Positions 24,501 through 33,799 of a stretch of DNA of 39,145 bases are shown here, piece by piece. The notes beneath the pieces are model-generated. The model had not been told where the DNA came from, ran no database searches, and worked only from the letters and a program-made list of their open reading frames with translations. Both the position numbers and the translations under genes were made by a program. Every line of letters starts with the position of its first letter. Within the stretch, counting starts at the first letter, position 1. Origin of the DNA: Planctomycetota bacterium (GTDB lineage: Bacteria; Planctomycetota; Phycisphaerae; Phycisphaerales; UBA1924); contig JAFEBN010000010.1 in NCBI GenBank assembly GCA_018242645.1, positions 1 through 39,145 on the forward strand. Reading direction: 5' to 3'.

Positions 24501-26329
24501 ATCTCACTCGGAATCGCGACCGATGGCACCGCGGGTTCGGACGCATCCACGATCCTGCGGGCCTTCTTGAGCGCCTCGTCCAGGTTGTCGAAGATGTTCT
24601 CAAGACCGATTTCGCGGTCCATGCCCACCTTCACCATTTCAAAGAGCGGGTGCGCGTGGACGCCCCCCAGGAGCAGAACAGTCGAGTTGCCGAGACAACG
24701 CCGATGGAACTCCCGGAGCGCGTTGAGCCCGGTCGCGTCGATGTGCGGCACATATCGCATGCGGAGGATGATCACCCTGGGCGGCTTCTCGACCTGGTCC
24801 AGAGCGTCGCGGAGGTTGTTGGCGACGCCGAAAAAGAAGGGACCGTTGATCTCGTAAACCTCAACGCCCCGGGGCACCCGCTTATCCCCCACGTTCCCGG
24901 GGTCCTTCGGGTCAGGGCGGGCGGGCTCCTCGCCCACATCGATATTGCCGGCGAGGCCCGAAACCGTCGACACCTGCGCCATGCGGCGCATGAAGAGAAT
25001 CGATGAGAGGAGAATCCCGACCCCCACGGCGATCGTGAGATCGAACAGGACCGTGAGCCCGAACGTGGTCAGAAGGACGAGCACGTCCGCCTTCGGGGCG
25101 CGAAGCAGCGCCCTGAAATGCTCAAGTTCGCTCACCTTCCACGCCACCATCACGAGGATCGCGGCCAGGCTCGGGAGCGGGATGGCCTTGGCGAGCGGCG
25201 CGACCAGCAACATAAAGGCGAGGATGAAAACCGCGTGCAGCATGCCCGCCACGGGGCTTCTGGCGCCGCTGCGGACGTTGGCGGCGGTTCGGGCGATCGC
25301 GCCCGTCGCGGGGAGCCCGAAAAACACGGCGCTGGCAAGATTGGCGGTTCCCTGAGCGATCAGCTCCTGATCGGACCGATGGCGATAGCCCGTCATGCCA
25401 TCGGCCACGACCGCGGAGAGCAGGCTTTCGATGGCGCCCAGGAAGGCGATGGCGGTCGCCGCCGGAATGAGTTCGCGGATGAGGTCAAGCGAGATCGAGG
25501 GAAGATGCGGCGCGGGCAGGTTGGCGGGAATGCCGCCGAACCGGGTGCCGATGGTCTCGACCAACGGGCGGAGGTGGACGCCGTCGAATGCAACACGAGT
25601 GCCGGACCAACCCATCACTTGCACGAGCGCGGCGCTGGCGCCCACGGCCACGATCGCGGCAGGCACGCGGGGCGCGATCCGGCGCATCACTGACAGGACC
25701 AGCAGCGAGCCCAGCGCGATCCCCGAGGCATGCCAGCTCGCCGTGTCCCAGTGCCGGGCAAAGAGTGTGACCTTGCCGAGAAAGTCGGCGGGGATGGAGG
25801 CGGGCTTGCCCTCCGAAGTGAAAATCGTCAGCCCGAAGAAATCCTTGATCTGTGAAGCGAGTATGACGGTGCCGATGCCCGCCGTGAATCCCGCCGTCAC
25901 CGGGTAGGGAACGAACTTGATGACGCCGCCGAACCGGAACAGCCCCAGCAGGACCAGGATGACACCCGCCATGCACGTGGCCAGAACCAGACCCTCGTAA
26001 CCGTGCTGCGTGCAAACGCCGAAGACCAGCGGCATGAACGCGGCGGTGGGCCCCCCGATCTGGACGCGGCTGCCCCCGAGGAGCGAGATCAGAAAACCGG
26101 CGATCACGGCCGTGAAAAGCCCCATCGCGGGAGGCGTGAGCCACGGGTGGACCGCGGCGAGCTGGTCGGCGACACTCTGCGGGATGCTCGCGATGCCCAG
26201 CGCCATCGCGAGCGGAAGAGCGATGATCGCGACGGTCAGCCCCGCGATCGCATCGCCGAAAAAGCTTCGCCACGAGTAGCCCTCTTGGAGGCAGGTGACC
26301 AGCTTCGGCGTGAAATGGACGGGGAACAT
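24497..26329 (-). CDS. SulP-family anion transporter with STAS domain
   Basis: The 610-aa protein has the SulP fold: about 10-12 membrane helices with the signature GGSRVQIGGPTAAF (about 85-98), and a C-terminal STAS domain (EVYEINGPFFFGVANNLRDA; PRVIILRMRYVPHIDATGLN; FHRRCLGNSTVLLLGG). SulP proteins move sulfate, bicarbonate or other anions, often with Na+ or H+. Which anion cannot be read. I use the ATG at 26329 (AAGG 5 bases upstream); the frame upstream is shadow sequence. It is divergent from carB (206 bases) and convergent with the DUF1275-STAS gene, sharing CTAG at the stops. Bicarbonate supply to carB is possible but only inference. Confidence 0.9.
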   Translation of the reverse strand: MFPVHFTPKLVTCLQEGYSWRSFFGDAIAGLTVAIIALPLAMALGIASIPQSVADQLAAVHPWLTPPAMGLFTAVIAGFLISLLGGSRVQIGGPTAAFMPLVFGVCTQHGYEGLVLATCMAGVILVLLGLFRFGGVIKFVPYPVTAGFTAGIGTVILASQIKDFFGLTIFTSEGKPASIPADFLGKVTLFARHWDTASWHASGIALGSLLVLSVMRRIAPRVPAAIVAVGASAALVQVMGWSGTRVAFDGVHLRPLVETIGTRFGGIPANLPAPHLPSISLDLIRELIPAATAIAFLGAIESLLSAVVADGMTGYRHRSDQELIAQGTANLASAVFFGLPATGAIARTAANVRSGARSPVAGMLHAVFILAFMLLVAPLAKAIPLPSLAAILVMVAWKVSELEHFRALLRAPKADVLVLLTTFGLTVLFDLTIAVGVGILLSSILFMRRMAQVSTVSGLAGNIDVGEEPARPDPKDPGNVGDKRVPRGVEVYEINGPFFFGVANNLRDALDQVEKPPRVIILRMRYVPHIDATGLNALREFHRRCLGNSTVLLLGGVHAHPLFEMVKVGMDREIGLENIFDNLDEALKKARRIVDASEPAVPSVAIPSEI

Positions 26330-26432
26330 ACGGACCTTGCTGCAAGTATGGTCGCTCGCCCGGGCCGAAAAGCAAGCGATGGTCGACGTGGGAACGAAAG
26401 TCGTGTTTCTTTGCGAAGAAGCGGCGCAGGCT

Positions 26433-26462
26433 TTGGACGGGGGCGGCACGCACGGCTATCGT
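26433..26462 (+). promoter_or_regulatory. Candidate sigma70-type promoter of carB
   Basis: TTGGAC (26433-26438) and TATCGT (26457-26462) have an 18-base spacer and lie about 75 bases before the carB ATG. Each box keeps four or five of six consensus bases. It is plausible, not proven. Confidence 0.4.
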
Positions 26463-26535
26463 CATTGAGTTTGCGCCCCGTGGAACGGAGAGCGGGCTCG
26501 AAATCTCCGTTGCGCCCGACTGAACGAGGGACAGG

Positions 26536-29500
26536 ATGCCCAAGCGGACCGACATCAAGACCATTCTCATCCTCGGCTCGGGCCCCATCGTCATCGGCCA
26601 GGGGTGCGAGTTCGACTACTCCGGAACCCAGGCCTGCAAGGCCTTGAAATCGGAGGGCTACCGGCTCGTCCTGATCAACAGCAATCCCGCGACCATCATG
26701 ACCGATCCGGCGTTCAGCGACCGGACCTACATCGAGCCGATCACGCCGGACGCCGTCCGGAAGATTCTGCAGAAGGAAAAAGAACTCGGCTCGCCCATCG
26801 ACGCCATCCTCCCCACACTCGGGGGCCAGACCGCGCTGAACTGCGCGTGCAAGCTCTTCGACGACGGCATCCTCAAGGAATTCAACGTCGAGATGATCGG
26901 CGCCACCCGCCAGGTCATCCATCGCGCCGAAGACCGGCAGATCTTCAAGGACATCTGCGAGTCCATCGGCCTCAAGCTCCCCAAGGCCAAGACGGTCACC
27001 AGTCTCGACGACGCCCGGGAGTTTCTGAAGCAAATCGGCCTGCCCGCGATCATCCGCCCCGCCTTCACGCTCGGCGGCACCGGCGGCGGCATCGCCTACA
27101 ACCAGGAAGAGTTCGACGAGATCACCATGCGGGGCCTGCGCGCCAGCATGATCGGGCAGGTCCAGATCGACCAGTCCGTGCTCGGCTGGAAGGAGTACGA
27201 ACTCGAAGTCGTCCGCGACAAGAAAGACAACTGCATCATCGTCTGCGGCATCGAGAACTTCGATCCCATGGGCGTCCACACCGGCGATTCGATCACCTTC
27301 GCGCCCATCCTCACCCTGACCGACAAGGAATACCAGGCGATGCGCGATGCCGCCATCGCCATCATGCGCGCCGTCGGCGTCGAGACCGGCGGCAGCAACG
27401 TGCAGTTCGCCGTCAACCCCAGCCCCAAGGACGGCAAGTTCGAGATGGTTGTCGTCGAGATGAACCCGCGCGTCTCGCGGTCCTCGGCGCTGGCGTCCAA
27501 GGCGACGGGGTTCCCCATCGCCAAGATCGCCGCCAAGCTCGCCGTCGGCTACACCCTCGACGAGCTCCGCAACGACATCACCGGCACCACCAGCGCGTGC
27601 TTCGAACCGACGATCGATTACGTCGTCACCAAGATGCCGCGCTGGACCTTCGAAAAGTTCCCCGAGGCCGACGAGACGCTGACCACGCAGATGAAGAGCG
27701 TGGGCGAGGCGATGGCGATCGGGCGAACGCTCAAGGAGAGCCTCCAGAAAGTCATCCGCTCGATGGATGTCAAGCGGTTCGGCCTGGGGCTCGACCGCAA
27801 CGACAAGTGGCTTGCCGCCAAGCGCGCCGGCCAGACGGGCCGGCCCCTGAGCGACGCCGGCAAGTTCCGTGCCGCGGACGGCTCGGAGATCGACTGGCCG
27901 ATTTCCGTCGAAAAGCTCAGCCGAAAGCTCGCGGTGCCGAGCCAGGGACGCCTGTACTACATCCGCTACGCGATGAAGCTCGGCTGGACCGACGAGAAGA
28001 TCTACGAGCTCTGCAAGGTCGATTACTTCTTCCTCGACCAGATCCGCCAGCTCGTCGAATTCGAGGATGTGCTGTGCCGCTACAGCAAGCTCGAGGAAGT
28101 TCCGGCGGAAACGCTTTTCGAGGCCAAGCAGCTCGGCTACAGCGACGCGCAGCTCGCCAACCTCTACCTCGGCACGATCTCACCCGACACCATCCTGCAG
28201 GTGCGTGCCCATCGCCAGAAACAGGGCATCGAGCCGGTGTACAAACTGGTCGATACCTGCGCCGCCGAGTTCGAAGCGGTCACCCCCTACTACTACTCGA
28301 CGTATGAAAGAGCAAGTGGCGGAGGGGCCAAGGGGCAAAGTGGCAAAGAGACCGCCGCATTCCGTGGCGATGACGAGATCCGCGTCAGCGATCGCCAGAA
28401 GGTCATCATCATCGGCGGCGGACCCAACCGCATCGGACAGGGCATCGAATTCGACTATTGCTGCGTCCACGCCGCGTTCGCCGCGCGCGAGCTCGGCTTC
28501 GAATCGGTCATGATCAACTCCAACCCCGAGACGGTCAGCACCGACTACGACACCTCGGACCTGCTCTTCTTCGAGCCGCTCACGCTCGAAGACACGTCGA
28601 ACATCATCGAACGCCTCAACGGCAAGCCGCTCGAGACCGAGAAGGACGCCGGAAACGGCAAGCGCAACGGCCTTGTCCACGGCACCATCGTCCAGTTCGG
28701 CGGGCAGACGCCGCTCAACCTCGCCCACGGCCTGGTCAAGGCGGGCGTGCCCCTCATCGGCACCAGCCTCGATTCGATCGATCTCGCGGAAGACCGCAAG
28801 CGCTTCGATGCGCTGCTCGAACGCCTCGGCCTGTTCAAGCCGCCCAGCGGCATCGCCCGCACGCTCGAACAAGCCGTCGAGATCGCCAACCGGATCACCT
28901 ACCCCGTGCTCGTGCGCCCCAGCTATGTCCTGGGCGGGCGCGGCATGGAAATCTGCCCGGACGAAAAGGCGCTCCGCCACTACATGAACAACGCGGTCAA
29001 CATCAGCGACCTCGAGAACGCGCCGGTGCTGATCGACAAGTTCCTCGACGACGCCACCGAAGTCGATATGGATGTCGTCGCCGATTTCATCCCGGGCAAA
29101 TCGGGCTCGACCGACCTGCTCTCGGGCAACGACGGCACGCGCAAGGCGATCGTCATCGGCATCATGGAGCACATCGAGCAGGCGGGCGTCCACTCCGGCG
29201 ACTCCGCCTGCACGCTGCCCCCGTGGAGCCTGCCCCGGCCCATGGTCGATCGCATCCGCCAGATCGGCCAGATCCTGGCCGCGGAACTGCGCGTCAACGG
29301 GCTGATGAACGTCCAGCTCGCGATCAAGGGCGACCGGATCTCGATTCTGGAGGTCAATCCCCGCGCCAGCCGCACCGTGCCGTTTGTCGGCAAGGCGACG
29401 CACACCCCGTGGGCCCGGATCGCCGCCATGGTGATGATGGGCAAGCGCCTGCGCGATCTGGGCGCCAAGGAACCCGTCCATCACGGCGTCTATGCCGTCA

Positions 29501-30099
29501 AGGAATCCGTCTTCGTCTTCAGCAAGTTCCCCGGCGTCGACATCGTGCTCGGCCCCGAGATGAAGTCCACCGGCGAGGTCATGGGCATCGACCTTTCCGC
29601 CGACATCGCGTTCGCCAAGGGGCAGATCGCCTGCGGCACGGTCCTCCCCCTCAAGGGCAACGTGTTCATCAGCGTCCGCAAGAGCGACCGCATCACGCTC
29701 ATGCCGCTGGCAAAGGAACTGCAGGCCATGGGCTTCGGGCTCTTCGCCAGCCCCGGCACCGCCGCGTTCTTCTCCGAGCACGGACTCGATGTCAAGCCCG
29801 TTCAGAAGATCGAGGCGCAGGTCCGCCCCAACGTCATCGACATGATGGCCGATGGGCAGGTGCAGCTCCTGATCAACACCCCCACCCGCACCGGCCGCCT
29901 GACCGACGAGGGAAAGATCCGCGCCGCCGCAATCCGCCTGGGCGTGCCCATCATCACGACCACCACCGGAGCCGCGGCCGCCGTTCGCGCGATCAAGGCC
30001 CTGCGATTCGGCGACTGGAAGGTCGCCTCGCTGCAGGACTACCTCGATTACAACAACGGCAAGACCGAAGCGGTCGAAAAAGCCACGGTCGGCGTCTGA
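26536..30099 (+). CDS. carB: Carbamoyl-phosphate synthase large subunit (CarB)
   Basis: CarB joins bicarbonate, ammonia (from CarA) and two ATP to make carbamoyl phosphate for pyrimidine and arginine synthesis. The 1187-aa chain has both ATP-grasp halves ([18 protein letters not shown] start, GGTGGG near 180; second half beginning [17 protein letters not shown] about 635), an oligomerisation region ([20 protein letters not shown]) and a C-terminal MGS domain ([36 protein letters not shown]). It is about 110 aa longer than E. coli CarB; one extra is a Gly/Ser/Lys-rich insert near 592-622 at the domain junction. The ATG at 26536 has GAGGGACAGG upstream. carA is not in the window. Confidence 0.97.
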   Translation: MPKRTDIKTILILGSGPIVIGQGCEFDYSGTQACKALKSEGYRLVLINSNPATIMTDPAFSDRTYIEPITPDAVRKILQKEKELGSPIDAILPTLGGQTALNCACKLFDDGILKEFNVEMIGATRQVIHRAEDRQIFKDICESIGLKLPKAKTVTSLDDAREFLKQIGLPAIIRPAFTLGGTGGGIAYNQEEFDEITMRGLRASMIGQVQIDQSVLGWKEYELEVVRDKKDNCIIVCGIENFDPMGVHTGDSITFAPILTLTDKEYQAMRDAAIAIMRAVGVETGGSNVQFAVNPSPKDGKFEMVVVEMNPRVSRSSALASKATGFPIAKIAAKLAVGYTLDELRNDITGTTSACFEPTIDYVVTKMPRWTFEKFPEADETLTTQMKSVGEAMAIGRTLKESLQKVIRSMDVKRFGLGLDRNDKWLAAKRAGQTGRPLSDAGKFRAADGSEIDWPISVEKLSRKLAVPSQGRLYYIRYAMKLGWTDEKIYELCKVDYFFLDQIRQLVEFEDVLCRYSKLEEVPAETLFEAKQLGYSDAQLANLYLGTISPDTILQVRAHRQKQGIEPVYKLVDTCAAEFEAVTPYYYSTYERASGGGAKGQSGKETAAFRGDDEIRVSDRQKVIIIGGGPNRIGQGIEFDYCCVHAAFAARELGFESVMINSNPETVSTDYDTSDLLFFEPLTLEDTSNIIERLNGKPLETEKDAGNGKRNGLVHGTIVQFGGQTPLNLAHGLVKAGVPLIGTSLDSIDLAEDRKRFDALLERLGLFKPPSGIARTLEQAVEIANRITYPVLVRPSYVLGGRGMEICPDEKALRHYMNNAVNISDLENAPVLIDKFLDDATEVDMDVVADFIPGKSGSTDLLSGNDGTRKAIVIGIMEHIEQAGVHSGDSACTLPPWSLPRPMVDRIRQIGQILAAELRVNGLMNVQLAIKGDRISILEVNPRASRTVPFVGKATHTPWARIAAMVMMGKRLRDLGAKEPVHHGVYAVKESVFVFSKFPGVDIVLGPEMKSTGEVMGIDLSADIAFAKGQIACGTVLPLKGNVFISVRKSDRITLMPLAKELQAMGFGLFASPGTAAFFSEHGLDVKPVQKIEAQVRPNVIDMMADGQVQLLINTPTRTGRLTDEGKIRAAAIRLGVPIITTTTGAAAAVRAIKALRFGDWKVASLQDYLDYNNGKTEAVEKATVGV
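28313..28350 (+). repeat. Short direct-repeat insert inside carB
   Basis: Units CAAGTGGC (28313), CAAGGGGC (28329), CAAAGTGGC (28336) and CAAAGAG (28344) lie close together with G-rich filler. The run codes the polar [12 protein letters not shown] part of an insert that other CarB proteins lack. The nearby codon use is purine-rich, unlike the GC-skewed flanks. This looks like slippage-type or small-repeat expansion that stayed in frame. Confidence 0.55.
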
Positions 30100-30117
30100 T
30101 CCGCCCGCGCCCTCGCG

Positions 30118-31002
30118 TTACTTCTGACGCTTGAGCGTCGACTCGATCGCTTCGAGTTCCTTTCGCTTGCGCTTGTCGACCTTCGGGAATTCCAGCCGCA
30201 GTTCGTGCAGCGCATCCACGATCGCCGCCGCGACCACGACGCGGGTGAACCACTTGTTGTCGGCGGGCACCACGTACCACGGCGCGTACTCGGTCGCCGT
30301 GTTCCGGATCATGTCCTCGTACGCGTCCATGTACTTGTCCCAGTGGGCGCGCTCCGCGATATCCGAAGCGGAGAACTTCCAGTTCTTCTCCTTCTGTTCC
30401 AGGCGCTCGAGGAATCGCCGCTGCTGTTCCTTCCGGGAAACATGCAGGAAGAACTTGCGGATGACCGTCCCCTGCCGGGCGTGGTACCGCTCGAAATGAC
30501 GGATGTCTTCGAAGCGTTCCTCCCACAGGTTCTTGCCGATGAACCGCGACGGGATGCGCTGCTTCAGCAGAAAGTCCGGGTGCACGCGCACCACCAGCAC
30601 CTCTTCGTAGTACGAGCGGTTGAAAATGCCGATCCGTCCGCGCTCGGGCATGCGTTTGGCGCACCGCCACAGATAGTCGTGATCAAGGTCCTCGCTCGTC
30701 GGCGCCTTGAACGCGTGCACCTCGCACCCCTGCGGGTTGATGCCGGTCATCACGTGCTTGATCGTGCCGTCTTTTCCCGCCGCGTCCATCGCCTGAAAGA
30801 TCAGCAGCAGCGACCAGTTGTCCGAGGCGTAGAGCTTCTCCTGCTCATCGGCCAGCCAATTGATTCCCCGCTCGAGCAGCTTCTCCGCCTCGTCACGCGA
30901 CTTGAACGAGCCCGTATCGCCCGGATCCACATCCGAAAGCCGGAAATGCTTTCCCCTGGTCACCCGGTAATCGCGAATCAGTTTTTCGACGTCGTACGCC
31001 AT
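30118..31002 (-). CDS. ppk2: Polyphosphate kinase 2 family (polyP:nucleotide phosphotransferase)
   Basis: PPK2 proteins move phosphate between polyphosphate and nucleotides in the cytoplasm. The 294-aa protein has Walker A AMDAAGKDGTIKHV (71-84), lid-type GCEVHAFKAPTSEDLDHDYLWR near 92-113, and Walker B IGIFNRSYYEEVLVVRVHP (124-142), all close to the short single-domain PPK2 relatives annotated as polyP:nucleotide phosphotransferase. Direction (ADP or AMP phosphorylation) cannot be told. ATG at 31002 has GGAGGA 7 bases upstream, a strong site. It is divergent from the 95-aa gene and convergent with carB (18-base gap). Confidence 0.93.
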   Translation of the reverse strand: MAYDVEKLIRDYRVTRGKHFRLSDVDPGDTGSFKSRDEAEKLLERGINWLADEQEKLYASDNWSLLLIFQAMDAAGKDGTIKHVMTGINPQGCEVHAFKAPTSEDLDHDYLWRCAKRMPERGRIGIFNRSYYEEVLVVRVHPDFLLKQRIPSRFIGKNLWEERFEDIRHFERYHARQGTVIRKFFLHVSRKEQQRRFLERLEQKEKNWKFSASDIAERAHWDKYMDAYEDMIRNTATEYAPWYVVPADNKWFTRVVVAAAIVDALHELRLEFPKVDKRKRKELEAIESTLKRQK

Positions 31003-31067
31003 GGGCGGATCCTCCGGAAAGGGCGCTGCACGAGACATCCTACCGGCCGGCGCCGATACCATGGGTC

Positions 31068-31355
31068 ATGACCTACGGCGGACACTTTGGCAAAAAGGCA
31101 AAGGGCGCGATCAACCGCTTCTACGAGCACGCCGACACGCGCCACCTGGCGACCCTGCAGGAGGCCGCGAGCGAGCTTTACTTGGCCGAGTCCGACAAGG
31201 CCAAGGACAAGCTCTGGGCCAAGGTCGACCTCGCCCTGGGCCACCTGATCCAGGCGAAGTTTCCCATGAACGCCGCCAAGGCCCGGGCGATCCTGGAGGC
31301 CCGAAGCGTCGAACAACTGGCCGCTTTGGTCGGCGAGCTCGCCGCCCGGCGTTAG
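31068..31355 (+). CDS. Small conserved-looking hypothetical protein, 95 aa
   Basis: I do not recognise a family. The 95-aa soluble protein is Lys/Ala-rich and almost wholly helical (GAINRFYEHADTRHLATLQE; LWAKVDLALGHLIQAKF; ARSVEQLAALVGELAARR). The head is basic (GGHFGKKAKG). The layout suggests a small four-helix bundle or a nucleic-acid- or polyphosphate-interacting adaptor, but this is guesswork. The ATG at 31068 lies in a 65-base gap from the divergent ppk2. A hairpin terminator follows the stop at 31363. Confidence 0.7.
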   Translation: MTYGGHFGKKAKGAINRFYEHADTRHLATLQEAASELYLAESDKAKDKLWAKVDLALGHLIQAKFPMNAAKARAILEARSVEQLAALVGELAARR

Positions 31356-31362
31356 CCCCTTC

Positions 31363-31388
31363 AAATCCGCCGCCCGGCAGCGGATTTT
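31363..31388 (+). terminator. Terminator after the 95-aa gene
   Basis: A perfect 8-bp stem AAATCCGC/GCGGATTT (31363-31370 and 31380-31387) has a 9-base loop and ends in TTTT. It lies 8 bases past the stop. Confidence 0.55.
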
Positions 31389-31428
31389 GGCGATCGGCGC
31401 CGCCGCCGCTGCGTAGAGTTTTCGTTCC

Positions 31429-32037
31429 ATGAGCCGGGATTTTTCCAGTGAAGTTCAACGCGTTCGCCCGCTCGCGATCGATGCGCCCGCCGGCGATCGG
31501 CGCGCCACCGCGAATATCACGACCCGGCGCCTGGCCCCCAGCGATTCGATCCCGGAATTAACCAAGCTGCTCCACCGCGCCTACGCCAAGCAGGTCGCGA
31601 TGGGCTTGCAGCCGCTGGCGGGCCGCCAGTCGCCGGAAATCACCGAGCAGCGCGTCTTCAGCGGCGAGTGCTACGTCGCCGTTGATCACGCCGCCGCCGT
31701 GCAATCGCGCACCGGCCAAAAGATCGTCGGAACGATCCTCTTCCACGAAGTCGAAGAGAGCAAAGGTCCGCCCTGGTTCGAGAAGCCCGAAGTCGCCAGC
31801 TTCTCGCAGTTGGCCGTCGACCCGGAGTACCAGGGCTGCGGCGTCGGCCGCATGCTCATGGACATGGTCGAGACCCGCGCGCGCGAAACCGGCGCCAAGG
31901 AGCTCGGCCTCTCGATGGCCGAGCCCGATCGAGAGCTCTACGAGTTCTACATCCGCCGCGGCTACCGCTTCATCGAACACTGGAAGTGGCCGTACACCAA
32001 CTACCGCAGCGCGATCCTGAGCAAGACGATCGCCTGA
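31429..32037 (+). CDS. GNAT family N-acetyltransferase
   Basis: The 202-aa protein carries the acetyl-CoA-binding GNAT core: FSQLAVDPEYQGCGVGRMLM (about 122-141; motif A, Q-x-x-G-x-G/A), and the helix-strand ending YEFYIRRGYRFIEHWKW. The first ~30 residues are a polar extension. Substrates may be amines on proteins, antibiotics or small metabolites; none can be picked. There is no visible Shine-Dalgarno before the ATG at 31429. It is followed 177 bases later by the MarR-GNAT gene on the same strand, so the two acetyltransferases may be related in function, but that gap holds a promoter of its own. Confidence 0.88.
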   Translation: MSRDFSSEVQRVRPLAIDAPAGDRRATANITTRRLAPSDSIPELTKLLHRAYAKQVAMGLQPLAGRQSPEITEQRVFSGECYVAVDHAAAVQSRTGQKIVGTILFHEVEESKGPPWFEKPEVASFSQLAVDPEYQGCGVGRMLMDMVETRARETGAKELGLSMAEPDRELYEFYIRRGYRFIEHWKWPYTNYRSAILSKTIA

Positions 32038-32084
32038 TTTCCCCGCGCGGCACGGGGACAGCCGTTTGACAGCAATTCTGCTGC

Positions 32085-32100
32085 TTGAACGATCGCTCAA
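32085..32100. promoter_or_regulatory. Imperfect palindrome upstream of MarR-GNAT
   Basis: TTGAACGATCGCTCAA matches its own reverse complement at all but one base pair. It is 115 bases before the MarR-GNAT start and about 24 bases upstream of the -35 box. It fits a helix-turn-helix dimer site; a MarR site is possible. Confidence 0.45.
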
Positions 32101-32123
32101 ATGTGGGCCCCCGGTTTTTGTGC

Positions 32124-32152
32124 TAGACAGGAAAGCGCTTTCGTGTCATACT
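32124..32152 (+). promoter_or_regulatory. Sigma70-type promoter of MarR-GNAT gene
   Basis: TAGACA (32124-32129) and CATACT (32147-32152) are each one base off consensus, with an exact 17-base spacer. The transcript would start near 32159, about 56 bases before the ATG. This is the best promoter in the window. Confidence 0.7.
32131..32142. promoter_or_regulatory. Perfect 12-bp palindrome in promoter spacer (candidate operator)
   Basis: GAAAGCGCTTTC is a perfect inverted repeat lying wholly between the -35 and -10 boxes of the MarR-GNAT promoter. A bound dimer would block RNA polymerase, the usual MarR autorepression arrangement. Confidence 0.55.
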
Positions 32153-32214
32153 ACGCGCATCGTCACCGATCGCCGCTAACGCGGAGGCGGGGCGAAGTTC
32201 GAGGGGGTCTCGCG

Positions 32215-33162
32215 ATGGGAGATTTTTTAAGCGCACTCGGATATCTCGCGCTCGCGAGCCGCTTCAGGCGGCTTTCTGACGATCTCATGGGGGATGCCGC
32301 GCGCTTCTATCGCCTGCAGGATGTCGAATTCTCGCCCAAGTGGTTCGGTCTCTTCAAACTCCTGAGCGAGCGCGAAGTGCTCAGTGTTGGCGAAGCGGCG
32401 GCGCAGCTCGGGCTCACCCACCCCGCGATCAGCCAGATGAGCAAGGAACTGACCGCGGGCGGCCTGCTCACGTCCAAGACCGACGCCCGGGACGAGCGCC
32501 GACGCACGCTCGAACTGACCAAACGTGGGCGCGACCTCGCCCAGAAGATGGAACCCGTCTGGCGCGCGATCGAAACGGCCGGGCGCGGGCTCGCGGATGA
32601 CGTCGGCTTCGACATCATCGAAAAGCTCGAGCGCATGGAAGAAGAACTCCGCCGCCGCCCCATGGTCGAGCGCATCGAATCCGTCTTCCTCAGCGACAGC
32701 GTGAAGATCGTGGATATGGATTCGAAGAACAAGGACAAGTTCCGCACGCTCAACGCCGCGTGGATCGAGCAGCATTTCAAGATGGAACCGATCGACGAGC
32801 GGACCCTGCGCAACCCGGAAACGGAGATCGTCGCCAAAGGCGGAAGTGTTCTCATGGCCGTCATGGGCGCGGAGACCGTCGGCGCCGTCGCCATCAAGCC
32901 GCTCGACACCGGTCGGTGGGAACTCACGAAGTTGGCGGTGGACGCCCGCCATCGCGGGCGAGGCATCGGCGAACTTCTGACCCGTGAGGCCATGGCCCGG
33001 GCCAGGAAGAAGGGCGCCAAAGCCGTGGTGCTCGAAACCAGCCGAGTGCTCGAACCCGCGGTCCGCCTGTACAAAAAACTAGGCTTCAAAGAAATCGACA
33101 AGCCCGCCAAGACCGAGTGCGCCCGCACCGATCTGTACATGGAAGCCCGTGTCGGTCGCTGA
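32215..33162 (+). CDS. MarR-type regulator fused to a GNAT acetyltransferase
   Basis: The 315-aa protein begins with a MarR winged helix (about 1-150: helix-turn-helix VGEAAAQLGLTHPAISQMSK at 58-77, wing KTDARDERRRTLELT), then a GNAT domain (about 165-315: VGAVAIKPLDTGRWELTKLA, VDARHRGRGIGELLTREA, VRLYKKLGFKEI). Such MarR-GNAT proteins are a known class; some respond to small molecules and may acetylate them. Start ATG 32215 has GAGGGGG 7 bases upstream; the upstream frame is non-coding. The gene has a near-consensus promoter with a palindrome in the spacer, pointing to self-control. A stand-alone GNAT precedes it, and a DUF899 protein follows. Confidence 0.9.
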   Translation: MGDFLSALGYLALASRFRRLSDDLMGDAARFYRLQDVEFSPKWFGLFKLLSEREVLSVGEAAAQLGLTHPAISQMSKELTAGGLLTSKTDARDERRRTLELTKRGRDLAQKMEPVWRAIETAGRGLADDVGFDIIEKLERMEEELRRRPMVERIESVFLSDSVKIVDMDSKNKDKFRTLNAAWIEQHFKMEPIDERTLRNPETEIVAKGGSVLMAVMGAETVGAVAIKPLDTGRWELTKLAVDARHRGRGIGELLTREAMARARKKGAKAVVLETSRVLEPAVRLYKKLGFKEIDKPAKTECARTDLYMEARVGR

Positions 33163-33206
33163 CACACGGTTCCAAAACCGCCTTGTTGTTTCGGTAGGAT
33201 GCGGCC

Positions 33207-33782
33207 ATGCCGCCAGCCCAATCAGAATCGATCGCCAGGCTCGAACAGGACGTGCTCGAGGCCAAGAAACGCCTTGCCGATGCCCTTCGGAAGCAGCCCC
33301 CCGAATCGATCAACGACTACACCTTCCGGATCGCGGGGTCCGGTGCGGTGGTGCGCTTGTCCGAGCTCTTCGGTTCCGCCGGCGAGTTGCTGGTCGTGCA
33401 CAACATGGGTAAGAAGTGCGTGTATTGCACGCTCTGGGCCGACGGATTCGCCGGCATCTATAAGCACCTCGCCAATCGCTGCGCGTTTGTGCTGACAACA
33501 CCGGACGATCCGTCCGTCGCGGGTGCGTTTGCGAGTTCGCGCGCGTGGACTTTTCCAGTCGTCTCCCACGCCGGCACCACGTTCGCGCAGGATCTCGGAT
33601 ATTGCCCCAAGGAAGGCGACTTCCATCCCGGAGTCAGCGGTCTCTACCGCGACCAGGCCGGCGCCATCTGGCGCACCGGGTCACGACCCTTTGGCCCGGG
33701 CGACGATTTCTGCTCGCTCTGGCCGCTCTTCGATCTGCTCAAGGGCGGATCAGCGGAGTGGGCGCCCAAGTATCACTATTGA
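33207..33782 (+). CDS. DUF899 thioredoxin-like protein
   Basis: The 191-aa soluble protein has a Lys-rich head helix (LEQDVLEAKKRLADAL) and then a thioredoxin-type fold with CVYCTLWADGF (Cys71 and Cys74, a CxxC pair), and an ending typical of DUF899 (FHPGVSGLYRDQ; GDDFCSLWPLFDLL). Activity is not well known; a redox or peroxide-linked role is inference. The ATG at 33207 has AGGA 8 bases upstream, and the gene begins 45 bases after the MarR-GNAT stop, possibly in the same transcript. It converges with the PH-domain pair. Confidence 0.85.
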   Translation: MPPAQSESIARLEQDVLEAKKRLADALRKQPPESINDYTFRIAGSGAVVRLSELFGSAGELLVVHNMGKKCVYCTLWADGFAGIYKHLANRCAFVLTTPDDPSVAGAFASSRAWTFPVVSHAGTTFAQDLGYCPKEGDFHPGVSGLYRDQAGAIWRTGSRPFGPGDDFCSLWPLFDLLKGGSAEWAPKYHY

Positions 33783-33799
33783 ACACGCCGTGTGCCGAG

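Noticed and set aside
28305..28371. carB split or frameshifted at the insert
   Set aside because: The frame runs without a stop from 26536 to 30099, and both halves keep all family motifs.
28180..29781. A 533-codon open frame on the minus strand
   Set aside because: It is antisense to carB and rich in Asp/Ala/Val/His as typical of reverse frames of GC-rich genes.
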